Part shown: one piece after another, positions 1-12,800 of the stretch
Position numbering within the stretch: the stretch's first letter is position 1
Layout: each line of letters starts with the position of its first letter
Assembly (NCBI GenBank): GCA_015680685.1
Contig: MNCI01010476.1
Span: forward strand, 76,321-140,320
Length of the DNA stretch: 64,000 bases
Source: Gnetum montanum
Lineage: Eukaryota; Streptophyta; Gnetopsida; Gnetales; Gnetaceae
Direction: 5' to 3'
Program-made: the position numbers and the translations under genes
The notes under the pieces: model-generated
What the model was told of the DNA's origin: nothing
Databases searched by the model: none
The model's input: the letters and a program-made list of their open reading frames with translations, nothing else

Positions 1-1569
1 GGCCATGGTTTCTCTGAGGAAAGGCAACATTTCCACATCATAAATGGGCTTCATAATGAAATGAGGAAGACCCTTGGGTTGTATGTCCCAAGTCAATTAT
101 ATAAGCTACAAACCCATCAGATTTGAGAGCTAATCAAGCATGTGGCAAAAGAAGAAGAAGAGATATGAAAATGGGAGAACATCGAGAAATATCAATGGAA
201 CCAAACTCTTCAACAAAAAGAGGTCCATATCTATGGTAAGGAGAAAGAAATTACACTCAATAAGGTGATTCTACAATGAACCTTGCCGATACAGAAGTCT
301 ATTAACGAACTTTAATAAAAGTTTAATAGGATGTCAAAATGGATATATGAAAATGTTACAACTCTCATTGAGAGAGTTGAGGAGAGGATCATGCAAAACA
401 AGCCACAAAATCACAACAAACAAAGGATATCAAACCAAGAAATAGCTAGGAACACTTTTTGGCAAATAAGAAAAATGGCTTACAAAAGTAAGGTTATAGA
501 CTCAGCCACAGATAAAGATAATGGATGTGACATCTACATATATGACCATCAAAAGGACCATTACCTAGTCTTGTTGCATCTACATGAGTATTGGGAAGGT
601 GCCTTAAATATGAGGTTTGTATAGAAGCACATGCCTAAGAGATTTCCTCTTCCACAAGGTTATAGATAGTCCCACAACCAACCATACCATCTTAGGGGGA
701 CTTATTGCCAGCCTTAACTCTATCATCAACCATAGTGGCAACAACCATAGTCATAGGGGAGGCCATGACCAAATCAACATTATCCTTCCTATCCACAAAA
801 ACTACACAGATATTATGTTCAACACCTTGTTTCTCCAACTAGTTCTACATTCTCTAATTCAAATCACCACTATCACTCTCCCAAGTACCATCAACCCATG
901 GCATCCTTGAAGGGATCACCACCTCATGCCTCTTACCATCCATCCCACCCTTAATATTCTCATACTTCACCTCATCACATGCCACCACCAAGGACAAAGG
1001 ATGGTTTCCCATAAAAATATCAACAAACGAATGCCACTTGTGCTACAAATGTACATAGAAATGCTGACATCAGTAGATCTCAACCACCATGTCGAAACTA
1101 TCCCTTCTTTAGGAAAGGCCATAAGCCAAAGAAAAATACTCATGGATCTACCACATCATCCAAACCAACACAATGCCAATCTGGTGCAATGCCTTTCTTT
1201 TGGCCACCATCATCCTCTACACCAACACAAGGGCCACCATCCATCATTACTCCAATTCCAAACCAAAGAAATGAATCTAAAAGTGTGGGGAGATCAACAA
1301 ATCCATGCATACCATATCATAATCAAAGATGCAATCATGGGCTAGACATCCGTAATGTTAACACATCTCAGACCCTAGCCCACCATTCATTTAACAATCA
1401 AGTGTGTGACCTACAATTTTTCTACCCTTCCATCACAACACCAATAGAGACCTAGTGGCTTGGGAATGAATGGTTATAAATTTTTTATACATGCATGGAT
1501 CCTATATATCCACTTATTAATCCTTGTCATAACCAAATGTTTAGTTGTGGAGGTCACCCCCCATTCTAA
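1..1569 (+). pseudogene. gag pseudogene of element A (3' part)
   Basis: Remnant of a retrotransposon capsid/nucleocapsid polyprotein. One frame (codons starting at position 1) matches the C element gag from about 26020 to its end. It shares the region after the capsid, the segment at 331-624, a Pro/Tyr/Ser/His-rich C-terminal tail and the terminal stop after a Pro-Pro-Phe codon series at 1567-1569. Several in-frame stops interrupt it. The cysteine/histidine motif of its relatives is degraded: around 523-560 a Cys-Asp-Ile-Tyr replaces the Cys-x2-Cys pair. The N-terminal half lies outside the window. Function is inferred by position and similarity to C. Confidence 0.75.
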
Positions 1570-2543
1570 TCTTCAAAAATCATAAGTGTTTTTCCATCTT
1601 TTTATTTTACAATTTTTATCACTTTCTCATTTCTTGATAGAGTTTTTCTTATTCTTTTTAAATTTTTCTATTTGATGTTTTCATATTCTTTGTTAGGAAA
1701 CTCACTTGTGAATAAAACGATCATGTTTTCCATTAAGGTAAGGTTTTCTCTATGTTGTCGAGTCATAGGGGATTGATTATTTGAATAGTGAGACCACATC
1801 ATCCATCCACTCATTCCATTAATAAGAACTTCTTGCCTTGGTCATAATGATATTATTTTTCATCATCCAACCTAAAAATAAATTCATAATCATTGTGTCT
1901 AAGTAGAAGAGTGTAGAACTAAGGTAGAATGTAAGGGGTATGACATCAAGGGGATTTGTAGATTCTCTTTAGCCACTTCTATATGTCCTATCATGTTGCT
2001 AAGGTTATAGTTATATCCTTGTAGATCTAACAAAAAATGGGAGTAAGAGTATCATAAAAAGACACTGAATAGATTTTGCAGGTCCCACTAGAAAGACATG
2101 TACTCATAGCTCTCTACTACTCTATTTTCGATATCGCTTGAACCTATCTTAATCCACAATGTTCAAGTTAGCCGTGGGGGTTGCTTGCATGAGAAAGTTG
2201 TGCCAGTTTTTCAAATTTTTTATCAGCTAAAGGATAGGTTATGAATGTTAAAAACCATAAGTATTATACTAAAAAATTAATTTTGGTAATGCCAAAGACC
2301 TTAATCTTTTCACCTAAGAGACCATAACTATTATAATAAGCCACACATAAGGAAATAGGAACCAATTATGAAGGGTCATAAAAGAAGATAAACACTTTTT
2401 GGGGAATTTTTTTTGAAAATTTTTCTAACTTTGCAATCATGTAAACTAAATAAATTAATAAAATTAAGGTCATGAGTATGGTATACATCCGTTAATGGTA
2501 AATATCGGCACCTTAGTAACACTTGATCTTTGCTTGATTATAG
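1570..2543 (+). other. Spacer between gag and ORF3 of element A
   Basis: No coding capacity is supported. Blocks match the corresponding C spacer, for example around 1900-1990 (the 'gacatcaagggg' segment) and 2080-2105. The segment that in C carries the internal palindrome array and TATA box (about 27940-28980) has no counterpart, so A appears deleted for it. A PPT-like motif, TTAGCCGTGGGGG, lies at 2168-2180, matching the C copy at 29047. Confidence 0.65.
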
Positions 2544-4000
2544 ATGGTCCCAAAAAGAGAAGCATAGGTAGAACCTTTGCAAAGAGCACTAAAATGCCCA
2601 AGAGGAGGTATGGGATAGTAGGGTGAGCTAGTAGAGCATGAAGAATAGGAAGCCTAATCTTTTAGCATCCATCAAGAGGCTCTTGTTATTGGACATTCAG
2701 TTCAAGGAGAGGCCAAAAAACCACCAGCTCCTGTGCAAGGACAATGTCTCACATTGCCCCCTGAATGTCTTACAAACATCCAAGAAAAGTCCACATTGAC
2801 CACAATAATCATGGAGATGAACTTTGGTCTATTTATGGCATTTTCCCCAGAATCAGTTTGGACACAACTCCAAGCATCTCGACTATGGCCTATTCTCTTA
2901 GATAGTGATGACTAGTACCTTAGTGAGACCCACCAATTCTAGCACAACAAAGATGAAGGTGCCACTCTTAACATTTGTGGAGTCAATATCTCATTCCTGG
3001 TCAAGATAATTGCAATAGCTCTTAATTTTCCAAACGAGGGAGCTAAGGTAGTCCATTTGTTCACCAAGTCTGACCCAGACACCAGGAAGTTATGGCTAAA
3101 ATAGACATATGGTAAGGAGGAAAAAACATATAATGAATTAACTCTAGAGAAAAGGACATACTTCAAGATCGACATATATCATCTCTTTTTGACCATAGGT
3201 CTTAACAGGAACCCAATATATGCAGCCAAAGGAAGTGTTATCTTAATGGGAAAATACATGGTTAACCTTCCTCAATTTTATTTCATAGAAATATAGAGGT
3301 GGTTCAAGGAGAAACAAGTAAGGAAGTCAACACTTACATTCCCTTGCCTAATCAAAAAGTTATGTAAGCATGTTGGAATCCTAGGAAGGCTCAATGATGT
3401 CCCTAGGAAGGCTCAAAATGCTTCCTTCATAGAGATGCTCAAACTTGCAACACCAAAGAAAGACCTTGGTGAAGAGCAAAAACTGGAGAAGGAAGTAAAA
3501 CTAGAAACAAAAGTACAACATGAGCCCGAATAGCACCCTAAAACACAAGCTCCACCACCATTACTACCACAAGATTACAGACCCTCAATGAGCCATGTAG
3601 AAAAAATTGTTAAAGTTTTTATTTGGGGAAGCAGAGATGAGCCAAATATTTTCAGAGTAATCAATGATGCCATACAACCCACCATTTCAACCAACCTAAC
3701 AAGTGGGTAGGTCTCACTGTAATCAAGAGGAGAATCCTAGTGGTCGAAGCAAATCTCTAGAAACATTGCATCCTTTCAAGTGATGCTCAAGATAGGAGAA
3801 GGTGCCATAGTTGTGGTACTATAGCATCAAGATGTAGGAGGCGCAACAAAATTAATAATGGAGCATATCAAGGAATCATTCAATGTGCTTGTCATTTTCC
3901 CAATAGATCTGACAGGGACCAAAGATGCTCAAATGCTCTCTAGGACTTCAATGACTCCTACGGCACATGAGAATGTACTAGATTGACTAATGTAGATAGG
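2544..4000 (+). pseudogene. ORF3 of element A, N-terminal part (interrupted by element B)
   Basis: N-terminal half of the extra ORF found before the 3' LTR in A, B, C and D. The start is the ATG at 2544, matching the ATG at 29352 in C. The frame runs to the insertion site with several nonsense codons, the first clear one at about 2913-2915. Residues near 2800-2960 align with the C domain that contains the WYLGETY-type motif; here the Trp and Gly are lost. The family resembles the protein domain found in Athila-type plant elements and catalogued as 'putative plant transposon protein'; that assignment is from memory and untested. Its biochemical role is unknown. It continues at 17031, and the joined length is 913 codons. 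Confidence 0.7.
3996..4000. repeat. Target-site duplication ATAGG, left copy (element B)
   Basis: ATAGG directly precedes the left LTR of B. The same five bases follow the right LTR at 17026-17030. A 5-bp duplication is standard for Ty3/gypsy integrases. Confidence 0.9.
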
Positions 4001-4874
4001 TAATGAGTGACTAGGTACCCCTACGCCCAACCATACGAATCACAAGCGTTCACATGTGACTCGGTTGAAATTCGTAGACTGTAAGCACTTAACATACACC
4101 AGACTCTAACTACTGAAACCTTGGGTTAGAATAGTCATTGTCATCCTAATCTCACTTGTGAGGTTTTGTTTACAATGGTTAAGTGAGACTAAGGCTAATG
4201 ATTTTTATAGTTTTTAATTATCTTTTTGAGCGGCTAATTATCTTGGAAAGTAAGGCTAGAATATTCCTAACATAAGTATCTAGTCCCATCTTCCGAGCAT
4301 GTCCTGAGCATCTCCTAACACTTCTGGGTTACCAGACGTTAAGCGTCACTGGGTTTACCAAGTGTTTGAGTGACATTCGAGATGGTCGTACTTATGGCTT
4401 TTAAGAACTATGAATGAAAAATAGCGATTGAAATCATAATAAGAAAAACTCAAGTAATTAACAAGTAACTAATAAAGCATAAACATATTAAACTATTGAA
4501 TACATACAATAGCTAAGTCCAAATGCTGCAAGGAATGCTTGAATAGTTCATCTTTATTTCCATCACGCCAATGGGCTTAGATACATCAATGCGCAAATAA
4601 AGAGCTGATGAATTTTCTTACACCTACTATGGGCACTTGGAAAATATTCTATCTCCTGCAGGAACAAACTACAAGAGCTTTGCTATAACTACTCAAAAAG
4701 GTGCCTAAATGAGGTGGAAGGCCCTCTTATTTATAGGCCGGGATAGGAAACTATGTAAACGGGGCCACATCGATGCAGGGAGGCTACGTCGATGGGCCCA
4801 CATCGATGTGGTCGTGTATATGCAGCCCTGTATATGTGGCCTGGTCGACGCATTGACTAAATGACACTTCATTA
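4001..4874 (-). repeat. 3' LTR of element B
   Basis: 874 bp, matching the 882-bp LTR at 16144-17025. On the minus strand it starts TAATGAAGTG (a mutated TGATGAAGTG) and ends ACTCATTA (the other copy ends CTCATCA). A TATA box (minus TATAAATA) lies at 4728-4735. The U3 part upstream of it, about 4760-4850, holds ATCGAT and GTATAT/GTATAC-type palindromic words. Confidence 0.9.
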
Positions 4875-4890
4875 TACCCCCACGACTGAG
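4875..4890 (-). other. Polypurine tract of element B
   Basis: The minus strand reads CTCAGTCGTGGGGGTA directly before the 3' LTR. The same motif stands in the same place in A, C, D and F. This is the expected position of the plus-strand DNA primer. Confidence 0.85.
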
Positions 4891-5125
4891 CAAAAACTCA
4901 TTCGTGAGTTACTTTACAATTTGGAAGGTATGGATTCTTATTTACAACACACATAACTTAAACACATACATGACACACACATGACACAACATGAAATTGA
5001 CCAAGTGCTCGAGTTACAGAGGAGGAAAAGTTACAAAAATGGTAGTATTCAGAGACAAAATTGAACAACTTGCTAGTCTTAGAGCCTCTGCTGTGTAGGA
5101 TGATGCACAAAATTGCTGGAGATGA

Positions 5126-7981
5126 TCACACCATCCCTGGGGGTGGTGGTTCTGATGGACCTTCTCCAGCCTCTGGCCCATGTGTTGGTGGCAGCATGAC
5201 TGATGGTTGCCCCGCAGTAGCTACAAGTTCTGTAGACAGCTGGAAAGCCTCCAAGAGAGCCCTCATTTTTTTTCTTTGCTTCTGGGATCGTTCACTATCC
5301 AGGTAGCTTCTCCAATGTGTGCTAGAACTGGAACCTCCCAAGGGCATGGCAGTGCCGAAAGGAGTTCTTTTAGGTTGATAAACCAGGCTGTGAAATACTT
5401 ACGTTCGATGTCAAATGCTCAGATTGATGCCTGCAGCTACTGGTAGTCATTCATTCTACAGCCTAGGTCCTATGCAACTATATGTTTTCCTTCAAAGCTT
5501 GTGCGGAGGACCTCGAGTTTCACGTTTGCTATTGCCAGCTTTTGTTTTGTTGCCTTGTGCACTTGGAACTCTTCCTCGTATAGGGAATACGAGGCGGCCA
5601 CTTGTTTTTCCAATTCTGACGATGGTCTCTCGACTGCGAGCATAGCCAAGTTTGCATATCGAAGGTTGGCCAAATCCATGTATTCTGTCATCTCCTCAAT
5701 CTATAGCTCCTTTGGGAATATTTTAGCTTTATTGTAGTCATTCAATCCATCAAAGATATATTTCCATACATCACCTCCCTCTCGGAGCTGTTGGAGTGCT
5801 TGGTTCATCTTGGCTTTGATGACTTGAATGTGCTTCCCATTTACCTCCTTCTGCAATCCCACTTGATCCCTGTAATGATTTTTGACTTTTTCAAATTTCA
5901 GGGCCTCATTCTTCCAAGCAAAAATTTCAATTGCAGACTTCTGTCATAATTCTTGAACCTCCTCCATTGATAGATTTTGATTTTTAGCAACCAACCTTAT
6001 TATGTCAGCATTCATCCTGGCGAGCACCTCCTGCTATTGGTGGATGAAATTTTTCATGTGTTCGTTCTTTGCACCAACATTACATAGGCAATGAACCTCC
6101 ATGGTTAGCTGCACATTCTCCTAGCGAACCTTCGTAAGTCCTTTTCTAAGTAATATGCTCGAGCGTTTGCTGAGGACTTGTCGAAGATCGCCGTCTCTCG
6201 CACATCCTCAATGACCTGAAGTTTAAGTTGAAGTTGTTGAAAAGCTTCATCTATGGTAATTTCACGGTTGAGGATGGCTGGATCAGCAAGCTGGGCTCTT
6301 AATTGGGCTACCTCAGTTGCCAAGCGCTGACAAGTGACTTGAGTAGCTTCAAGTTATCCTTCAAAAATGAGGCTCTTGCCCCTTTCCAAGAGCAGCTCTG
6401 ACTGGGTTGTAGTAATGTTGCCTGGAAGGTCAAAGACATTCAAAAGTGGTTGCCTAGTTCCCACCAGTTGGTCCAACAACTCTTCATGTTGGGTTGCATC
6501 AATCTGGCTACGCGAATTTTTGGCAGACACCTATACATCAATCCATGAATGTTTGGTACAAGTGTTGCCAGTGCATTGAGAGCCATAGAAATTGTGTCAG
6601 AAACCACTTCAGCCACAACTTTCTATCCTTGGTGCTACATCACCAGGACTATCACCTCTTCACCATCTTCCAAGTGTACCAAGAAGGCAGCAACATTTCC
6701 TAAGATTTCAGGGAATAACTATTGTGTTGATGTTGATACATCTCAGATGCTTCGATCTATTTTGGTTGGTACTTGTGCTTGGGTGGTGGATAATATCAAC
6801 CCTGCCCTTTTAAGAAAGCTAATTGATTGATCCACTTGCTCCAGGTGGCTCATGGCAGGGTGATAGACTGAAGGGTCTTCTCCTCCACCAGTCCTGCGAG
6901 ATTGCTCTTGCTAGCTCAAGAGCATTTCCCGGTTCTCGCGGATGTATTCTACCATGGTTTGTAAGCCCGACTGCATTGTTTGTGCAGGTGGTGGAGGTGG
7001 TTGCTACTCCTCCTCTGTCTATATGGCAGTAGGAGTTTTATCTTTCATCATCTCTCACCACGAGAAAATTGGGGCGCGCCAAACTACATCATTGGAATAT
7101 TGTGCTATCCTTGCCTGTTTGCAAAACTTTTGGATTAGGAAGGGAAAGGGGAGAGCTCGTATTCCATGTTTGTTCTCAGTGAACCTCTTTTCAATCTCTA
7201 GAAACAATAGCTATGGAAAACTCATGGGGAATTTCTCACTCAAGGTGACACACGCACAAGCGGAAAAGGCTGTGATTTTGCTGGGTCTTACTGTTGGGTT
7301 TAGGTGGTAAGACGTGATCTTTGAGTACACTCTCTCTGCTATGGTTAGAGAGCCAAATTCCTTATGCTCTACCCCATAACACTGTTTGGTCCATTCTGCC
7401 TTTACCTCTAGATCAACCTGCTTTGGAATTTCTACCACATCTGCCCCAGTTTTGAGTAACCCCAGAGCCTGCACTATCTCCTCTAAACAGTAAGAGACAT
7501 AAATGTCTTTGATTCTTACTCTAGACCCTGGTTGCTGATTCATCCAAAAGAGATAAGTTTCTCCTAAGTACCATTCACCACTGGTTGTGATGATTGGCCA
7601 TATCAGAGAGTTCTGCAGTTAGAGTCTTACGTCTTCTGGGGCATTCTCAAGGAATGGTCCAAAATTTAGCTCTTGAAGGATCATTCATTGCATCTCACGC
7701 AGCATGATAACATCAAGGTAGGCTTGGGTCAAGGTGACCTCAAACTATGGTGCTATCCCAGGAGTCTCATTCCTAAGTGATTGCTCGCCAGGAATCTCCT
7801 CTTCAGGAATTTGATGAATAAATTCCAGGTCAGGTCTTTTGTAGAAGGGTCCAGTTGCATGAGAGCCCTTCACATGCTCTGGAGGTTGCACACCTCGTCC
7901 CCTTCCCATGCATGGGCACTTGTTCCTTGGTTGTGACAGTTCTTCATCCCTTGGGTGCCATCTACAATCAAACATAACCAC
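5126..7981 (-). pseudogene. ORF3 pseudogene of element B
   Basis: Extra ORF between pol and the 3' LTR, about 950 codons when intact. The likely start is near 7961-7981: the ATG at 7961 has the upstream context of the C start, but the best downstream match uses the frame open from 7981, so a small frameshift lies near the N-terminus. An open stretch at 7543-7211, together with the codons just upstream of 7543, holds the conserved WYLGETY motif and its flanks as in C. Coiled-coil segments rich in Leu, Glu, Lys and Gln are at 6323-6105 and 5691-5470, the latter with the shared LANLRYAN motif. The end, PPPPG then stop, at about 5126 matches C and A. Frames change at least twice. Role unknown; sequence retention across four elements argues that it once encoded a protein. 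Confidence 0.75.
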
Positions 7982-8143
7982 TTGTTAGACCATTCATAAG
8001 TAGCTTAAGATGCTCCATATATATCTTCTCAATTTGACCAAGTTATGTTATTGACATAGGCACACCGTTAAGTCTTCCAGAGCATTAATTTATGGGTTAG
8101 GGCCAAATTTTTCGTAATTAAAAAACTAATTAATTTATTAATT

Positions 8144-8156
8144 NNNNNNNNNNNNN
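8144..8156. other. Assembly gap (13 N)
   Basis: A run of 13 undetermined bases in element B between ORF3 and the internal promoter region, next to a PPT-like motif (8157-8171). Confidence 1.
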
Positions 8157-8317
8157 CCCCCCATGACTAAGAGCATACCTTTGGTTGCTTAAAAGGGCAA
8201 GGATTGGTTGATGTGGATGCATGATGGAATGTAGGTGCGTTGGGAAGGGTTAGGTACAAAAAATGGCAAAAAATCTCCTAAATTTGGACTCCAAATGATG
8301 AAAATGTCAAAGTGCAA

Positions 8318-8425
8318 TGGGTGTATATATAGGGGTTGGGTGCTACATCGACAGGGTTGCGTATACATGGCTGCATATATGTAGGGACTGCGTATACGGG
8401 ACCCCGTATACGTAGTCTTGTACAC
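8318..8425 (-). promoter_or_regulatory. Candidate internal promoter of element B upstream of ORF3
   Basis: On the minus strand, palindromic words with GTATAC cores (about 8340-8425) are followed by a TATA box TATATATA at 8324-8331, roughly 350 bp before the ORF3 start. The words include a perfect 22-bp inverted repeat at 8391-8412 with half-site CGTATACGGG. The order and spacing match the LTR U3 of the same element, where GTATAC and ATCGAT words precede TATAAATA at 16907-16914. Shared strings include CATATAT/CATATAC-GCAG and TCGATGTAG. Promoter activity is inferred from architecture only. Confidence 0.5.
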
Positions 8426-9825
8426 CCGTTGACCAGCATTGACCAACCCATAAAACACTTGAAACGATGAATTTGAAAAGACAAATTGGAGCGATTGAAG
8501 CGCATGAAAGGCCCAATCATGGCTGAGAACATGAGGAAGGTAATGGAGCGTGAAAAAGAGACAAAATCGAAGAATGGGATGCAAAAAGAACTCTGCGAGG
8601 ATGAAATCGAATGATGGGCCATGGAAACCAGTTGACCAAGAAATCCAAAGGATGGAAGGCTTAACAAGCAAAACCAGGAATATGCAAGTGGGTCCTCCCC
8701 ATAGCAGGTAATAGCCTTCATAGCCCCTGCAGACCCTCAACACCAGGGTTCGTGGGCCCGGGTGCCAAGAAATGGTGTTGGCTAGTTAAGACTCTAAACC
8801 AAGAGAACCCACCAAGGCATGAGAAGTTGACAGAAACCACGATGAACTCACAAAACATAAAAAGGACAGTGAGGTGAGTGCGAATAGGAGTGGGAACATA
8901 GGGAGAGGAGAGAATGAAAATTCTGATGGTTGGTCACATGAAACTCCGTGTGCGATTGTGGTTAAGTGACCTAGTAGAACCATTCCTAAGGTTAGACCTA
9001 AAACCATCCACAGTCAGTGACATTGCAGCAATAGACGAAGTCCCGGCCATCCCCCAAGGAAGCAAGAATGACCCCACAAAGAACCACCACTCTAGGAAAC
9101 ATGAGAAGAAGGAAGTGAAATGGGACGAAGTTAGAGGGGACTAAGGAAGTCCCATAACTAGTGTATGGGGCTCGTGAGAGGTGGTCTAAGGGGTGTGCTT
9201 TGAATCCTCATTTTTTTTTCGAGGACCACTCCATGCAAGGTCAAACTACCCAGAAACTTCCATGGAGAGAGAAACTTGTATTGGTAGGAAATCCGTGAGG
9301 GCACACTAGCAACCGAGGGAACAGAACATAATGACGAATAAAGCATTCCCCTTGAAGTCACACCTAATTCAAACCATTCGGTCATCCCTGAGTCTGGGAA
9401 CTACTCAAGTCACACATGAATTAAAATATTGTTAAGTGAAGGGGTTGCATGCTCATAACAAAAGGAAAACCATGGAATGGTGAATGGGCGAATGATGTGG
9501 ACTCACTACCAAGTTTATGAAGTGAACACAAACATAAAATCGAAGGAAAACCATGCAATGGAGGGAGCAAGATAACATGGAAGACTATAAAGTACCCATC
9601 ATAACAAAAATCAACCGTGCCAGACCCTGAAGACAATACGACGATGTCTTAACAATTACATGAAAAATGGAACAGGCACAAAGAAACAAAAAATAATTAA
9701 AGAAAAGGAAAAGATGTGCAAACATATGAACGAGGGTGAGAAACAAAAAAGTGTAAAACAACAAAGTGTAAAAAAAAAGTGTAAAACAAAAAATGACAAA
9801 ATGGTGAGGGGTGTAGCGAAATGGA
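8426..9825 (-). other. Spacer between pol and internal promoter of element B
   Basis: Mostly non-coding by comparison with relatives. It contains the block shared with C, D and F at 8685-8708 (minus strand CTGCTATGGGGAGGACCCAC). An open stretch at 8743-8189 is not conserved in D and is T-rich on the minus strand, so I do not call it a gene. Low-complexity A-rich sequence lies at 9680-9800. Confidence 0.6.
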
Positions 9826-12800
9826 TCAGCAGGGATGACGGTCTCCCCCATGACTAGGTGGAAAGGAGGAGACAAAAAATGGAACATGGTTGAATACGTG
9901 ATGAAGAGGTGGTGGCACTAGTTCCGTGAAGTTCACAGAAAGGCTTTAGTTGTTGGTAGTTGACTAACTTTGTTCTGGTGGGGTCCTTAGGTTTGTGGAT
10001 AAGCAAGGCCCTGGATGGGAAGGTTTCAGAGACAATATAAGGTCCCTGCCACAGTGATTGAAACTTGGTTGGTTGGGATACATGTGAGGGGTTCCAATAC
10101 AACACCTTGTCTCCACATCTAAATGTGACCTTCTGAATCCTAAGATCATGTCGTTTCTTGTTATAGGCCTTGTGGATTTCATTTGAGAATAGGGCCACTA
10201 GTTCTGATTAGTCATTCATGTTGTGCTAGCGATAGGTCAAGGTCGAGGTCACTGGTGGTGGATAGTATCTAGAGTTTTGCTTGGATTGGAAGCATTGGCA
10301 AATTTCTATACACTAACTTGTAGGGAGAGTACCCTACAGGAAGTTTCCAAGTGGAGCGATAGGCCCATAGGACATCGTTGAGCTTGGTACTCTAATCCCT
10401 CCTATATTTGCTAATGGTTCGGGTAAGGATCTTGGTGATCTCCTATTGGTGACTTCGGTTTACCCATTGGCTTGGGGGTGATAGGGTGCTATAAATTTAT
10501 GTGTTACCCCTAAGCGTTGTATGAGTTTTCGAAAAGTGACACCTGTGAAGTGAGTCCCATTGTCAAAAATGAGTGCACAGAGCACTCCAAACCTGGTAAC
10601 AATTTTTTGCTGGACAAATCATGCGGTGGTGTTGGAAGAATAGTCGACGATGGCTACCATTTTTGCCCACTTTGTATAGTAGTCCATAGCTACGATGATG
10701 TATGCCTTTCCGTTTAACAAGGGGGTGATGGATCCCATGAAGTTAATACCCTAGATGTCGAAGGGCTCCAGTGGCTGGATCCACTATTGAGGTTCCTCTA
10801 ACTATGCCATCATCCCACCGTCCCTCTGGAATTGTTCATAGGAGTGGAAAAACCATTATGCATCCCTGAAAAGTGTAGGCTAGTAATACCCTGCAAGCAG
10901 GATTTTAATGGTCGTTTGGCATCTAGCATAGTGGCCCCCACAAGGGCCCTCGTGAGCATCTTGGAGGACACGTAGTGTATCATCATTAGGGACACACCAT
11001 CGAACCAAGCCATCTACGCACACCTTGTAAAGGTGGCCATTGATTTCCATGAAATGCTTGGCATTATGGAGAAACTACTATTTCTTTCGATGGTTCCACT
11101 CCTTGGGTAGCTCCTGGGTTGTGAGGTAGGTGAGGATGCGGTTGAACCAAGTAGATTCCTTGGGTGCTTGAGGATCAACAGTGCTTGTGAAGAGAAGTTC
11201 ATCTGGAAACTGGTCGGATAAGGGCTCCTCCTCTTCTACATCATCCCATCGTAACCGAGACAAGTGGTCAGAAACCACATTCTCGGTCCCCTTTCGATCT
11301 ACCATGGTAAGATCAAACTCCTAAAGAATCACCAGCCACTGGATTATGTAGGGGCTCATCGTTGGTTTGTTCATCAGGAACTGGATAGCACTATGGTCCG
11401 TGTGCACAAATAGCTTGTATCTGAGCACATAGTGCTAGAATTTTTCCAAGGTGAACACCACCATCATCAACTTCTTCTCGGTGGTGGTGTAGTTCAACTG
11501 AGCACCCACAATGCTACGAATTGCATAGTGGATATAATATGGACATTTCTAATTCTCACATTGTGTAAGCATGGCTTCCAAGGCATAGTTGAAGGCATCC
11601 ATCATGATGTGAAAGGGTCTGGACCAATCAGGTGCCCATAGAACTGGGGCTTCTATGAGTTTCTGTTTCAGCGCTTGGAATGCAGACTCACATTCCTTGG
11701 TCCATATGAATGGAATGTTCTTCTTTGTATGTTCTACCAACGGTCTCACGATCTTCGAGAAGTGCTCAATGAAATGCCGGTAGTAACCAGTGTGTCCAAG
11801 GAATGACTGAACATCTTTGACGGTACTTGGTTGGTGGGTGATTCCTTGGATGACCTTGATCTTTTTAGGGTCCATGCTGATCCCTGTTTGTGAGATGCGA
11901 TGCCCTAGCACAATGCCCTCTTGGACCATCAAATGGCTCTTCTGCCAATTGATCCGTAGATTGGTGTCTACACACCTTTTTAGAACCTGCTCCAGAAAGT
12001 CTAAGGCTTGCTCAAATGTGGCCCCATAGTTGGAGAAGTCATCCATGAAGACTTCTACACCATTGTCGATTTGTTGCTAGAAGATTCTTAGGACAAGGCA
12101 TTGGAATGTTGCAAGCACATTGCACAGGCCAAAGGGCATCTTCTTATATGTGAAAGTCCCCCATGGACTTGTGCATGTTATTTTGGCCTAGTCCTCTGGT
12201 GCTATTTGGATTTGGTTATAACCACTATAACCATCTAAAAAGCTGTAGCAACAGTGTCATGCGATGGTGTCTAACACCTGGTCCAAAAATGGAAACAGGA
12301 AGTGGTCCTTGAAGGTCATCATATTGAGCAACCGGAAATCAATACAGACCCTCCACTTGCCATCTTTTTTGGGCACAATAACAAGTGGGCTAACCCATTC
12401 GCTATCGTTGATAGAATAGATGAATCCCGTCTTTAGCAATTATTCAATTTCATCTTTTATGATCTGCTTCAGTTTGGGAATCAACCATCTTTGTGGCTGT
12501 CGTCATGGCTTTTTGGAAGGGTCAAGATAGATCTGGTGCTGGCAGACCCTGGGATCAACTCTAGTCAACTCATGATATGACCATGCAAATGCAGCAACCC
12601 ATTTGTTTACCATCTCTAGCAATCTCTTTCTCTATTTAGGAGCAAGGGCAGCATTAATAATTACTAGCTTGCCATTTTGCAAAAATGCATATTCCAAGTG
12701 AGCCGGTAAAGACTTTAACTTCAGGGGCTCTTGTTTGAAGCTCTCAGGGATTTGTAGTGTCCTCTAGTCATCTTGGTCATCAACAGTGGAGACCTATTGA

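Noticed and set aside
8189-8743. 184-codon open frame on the minus strand in the B spacer
   Set aside because: Not conserved in D at the same place, composition is T-rich, and it overlaps the candidate promoter and the shared non-coding block. Probably open by chance.
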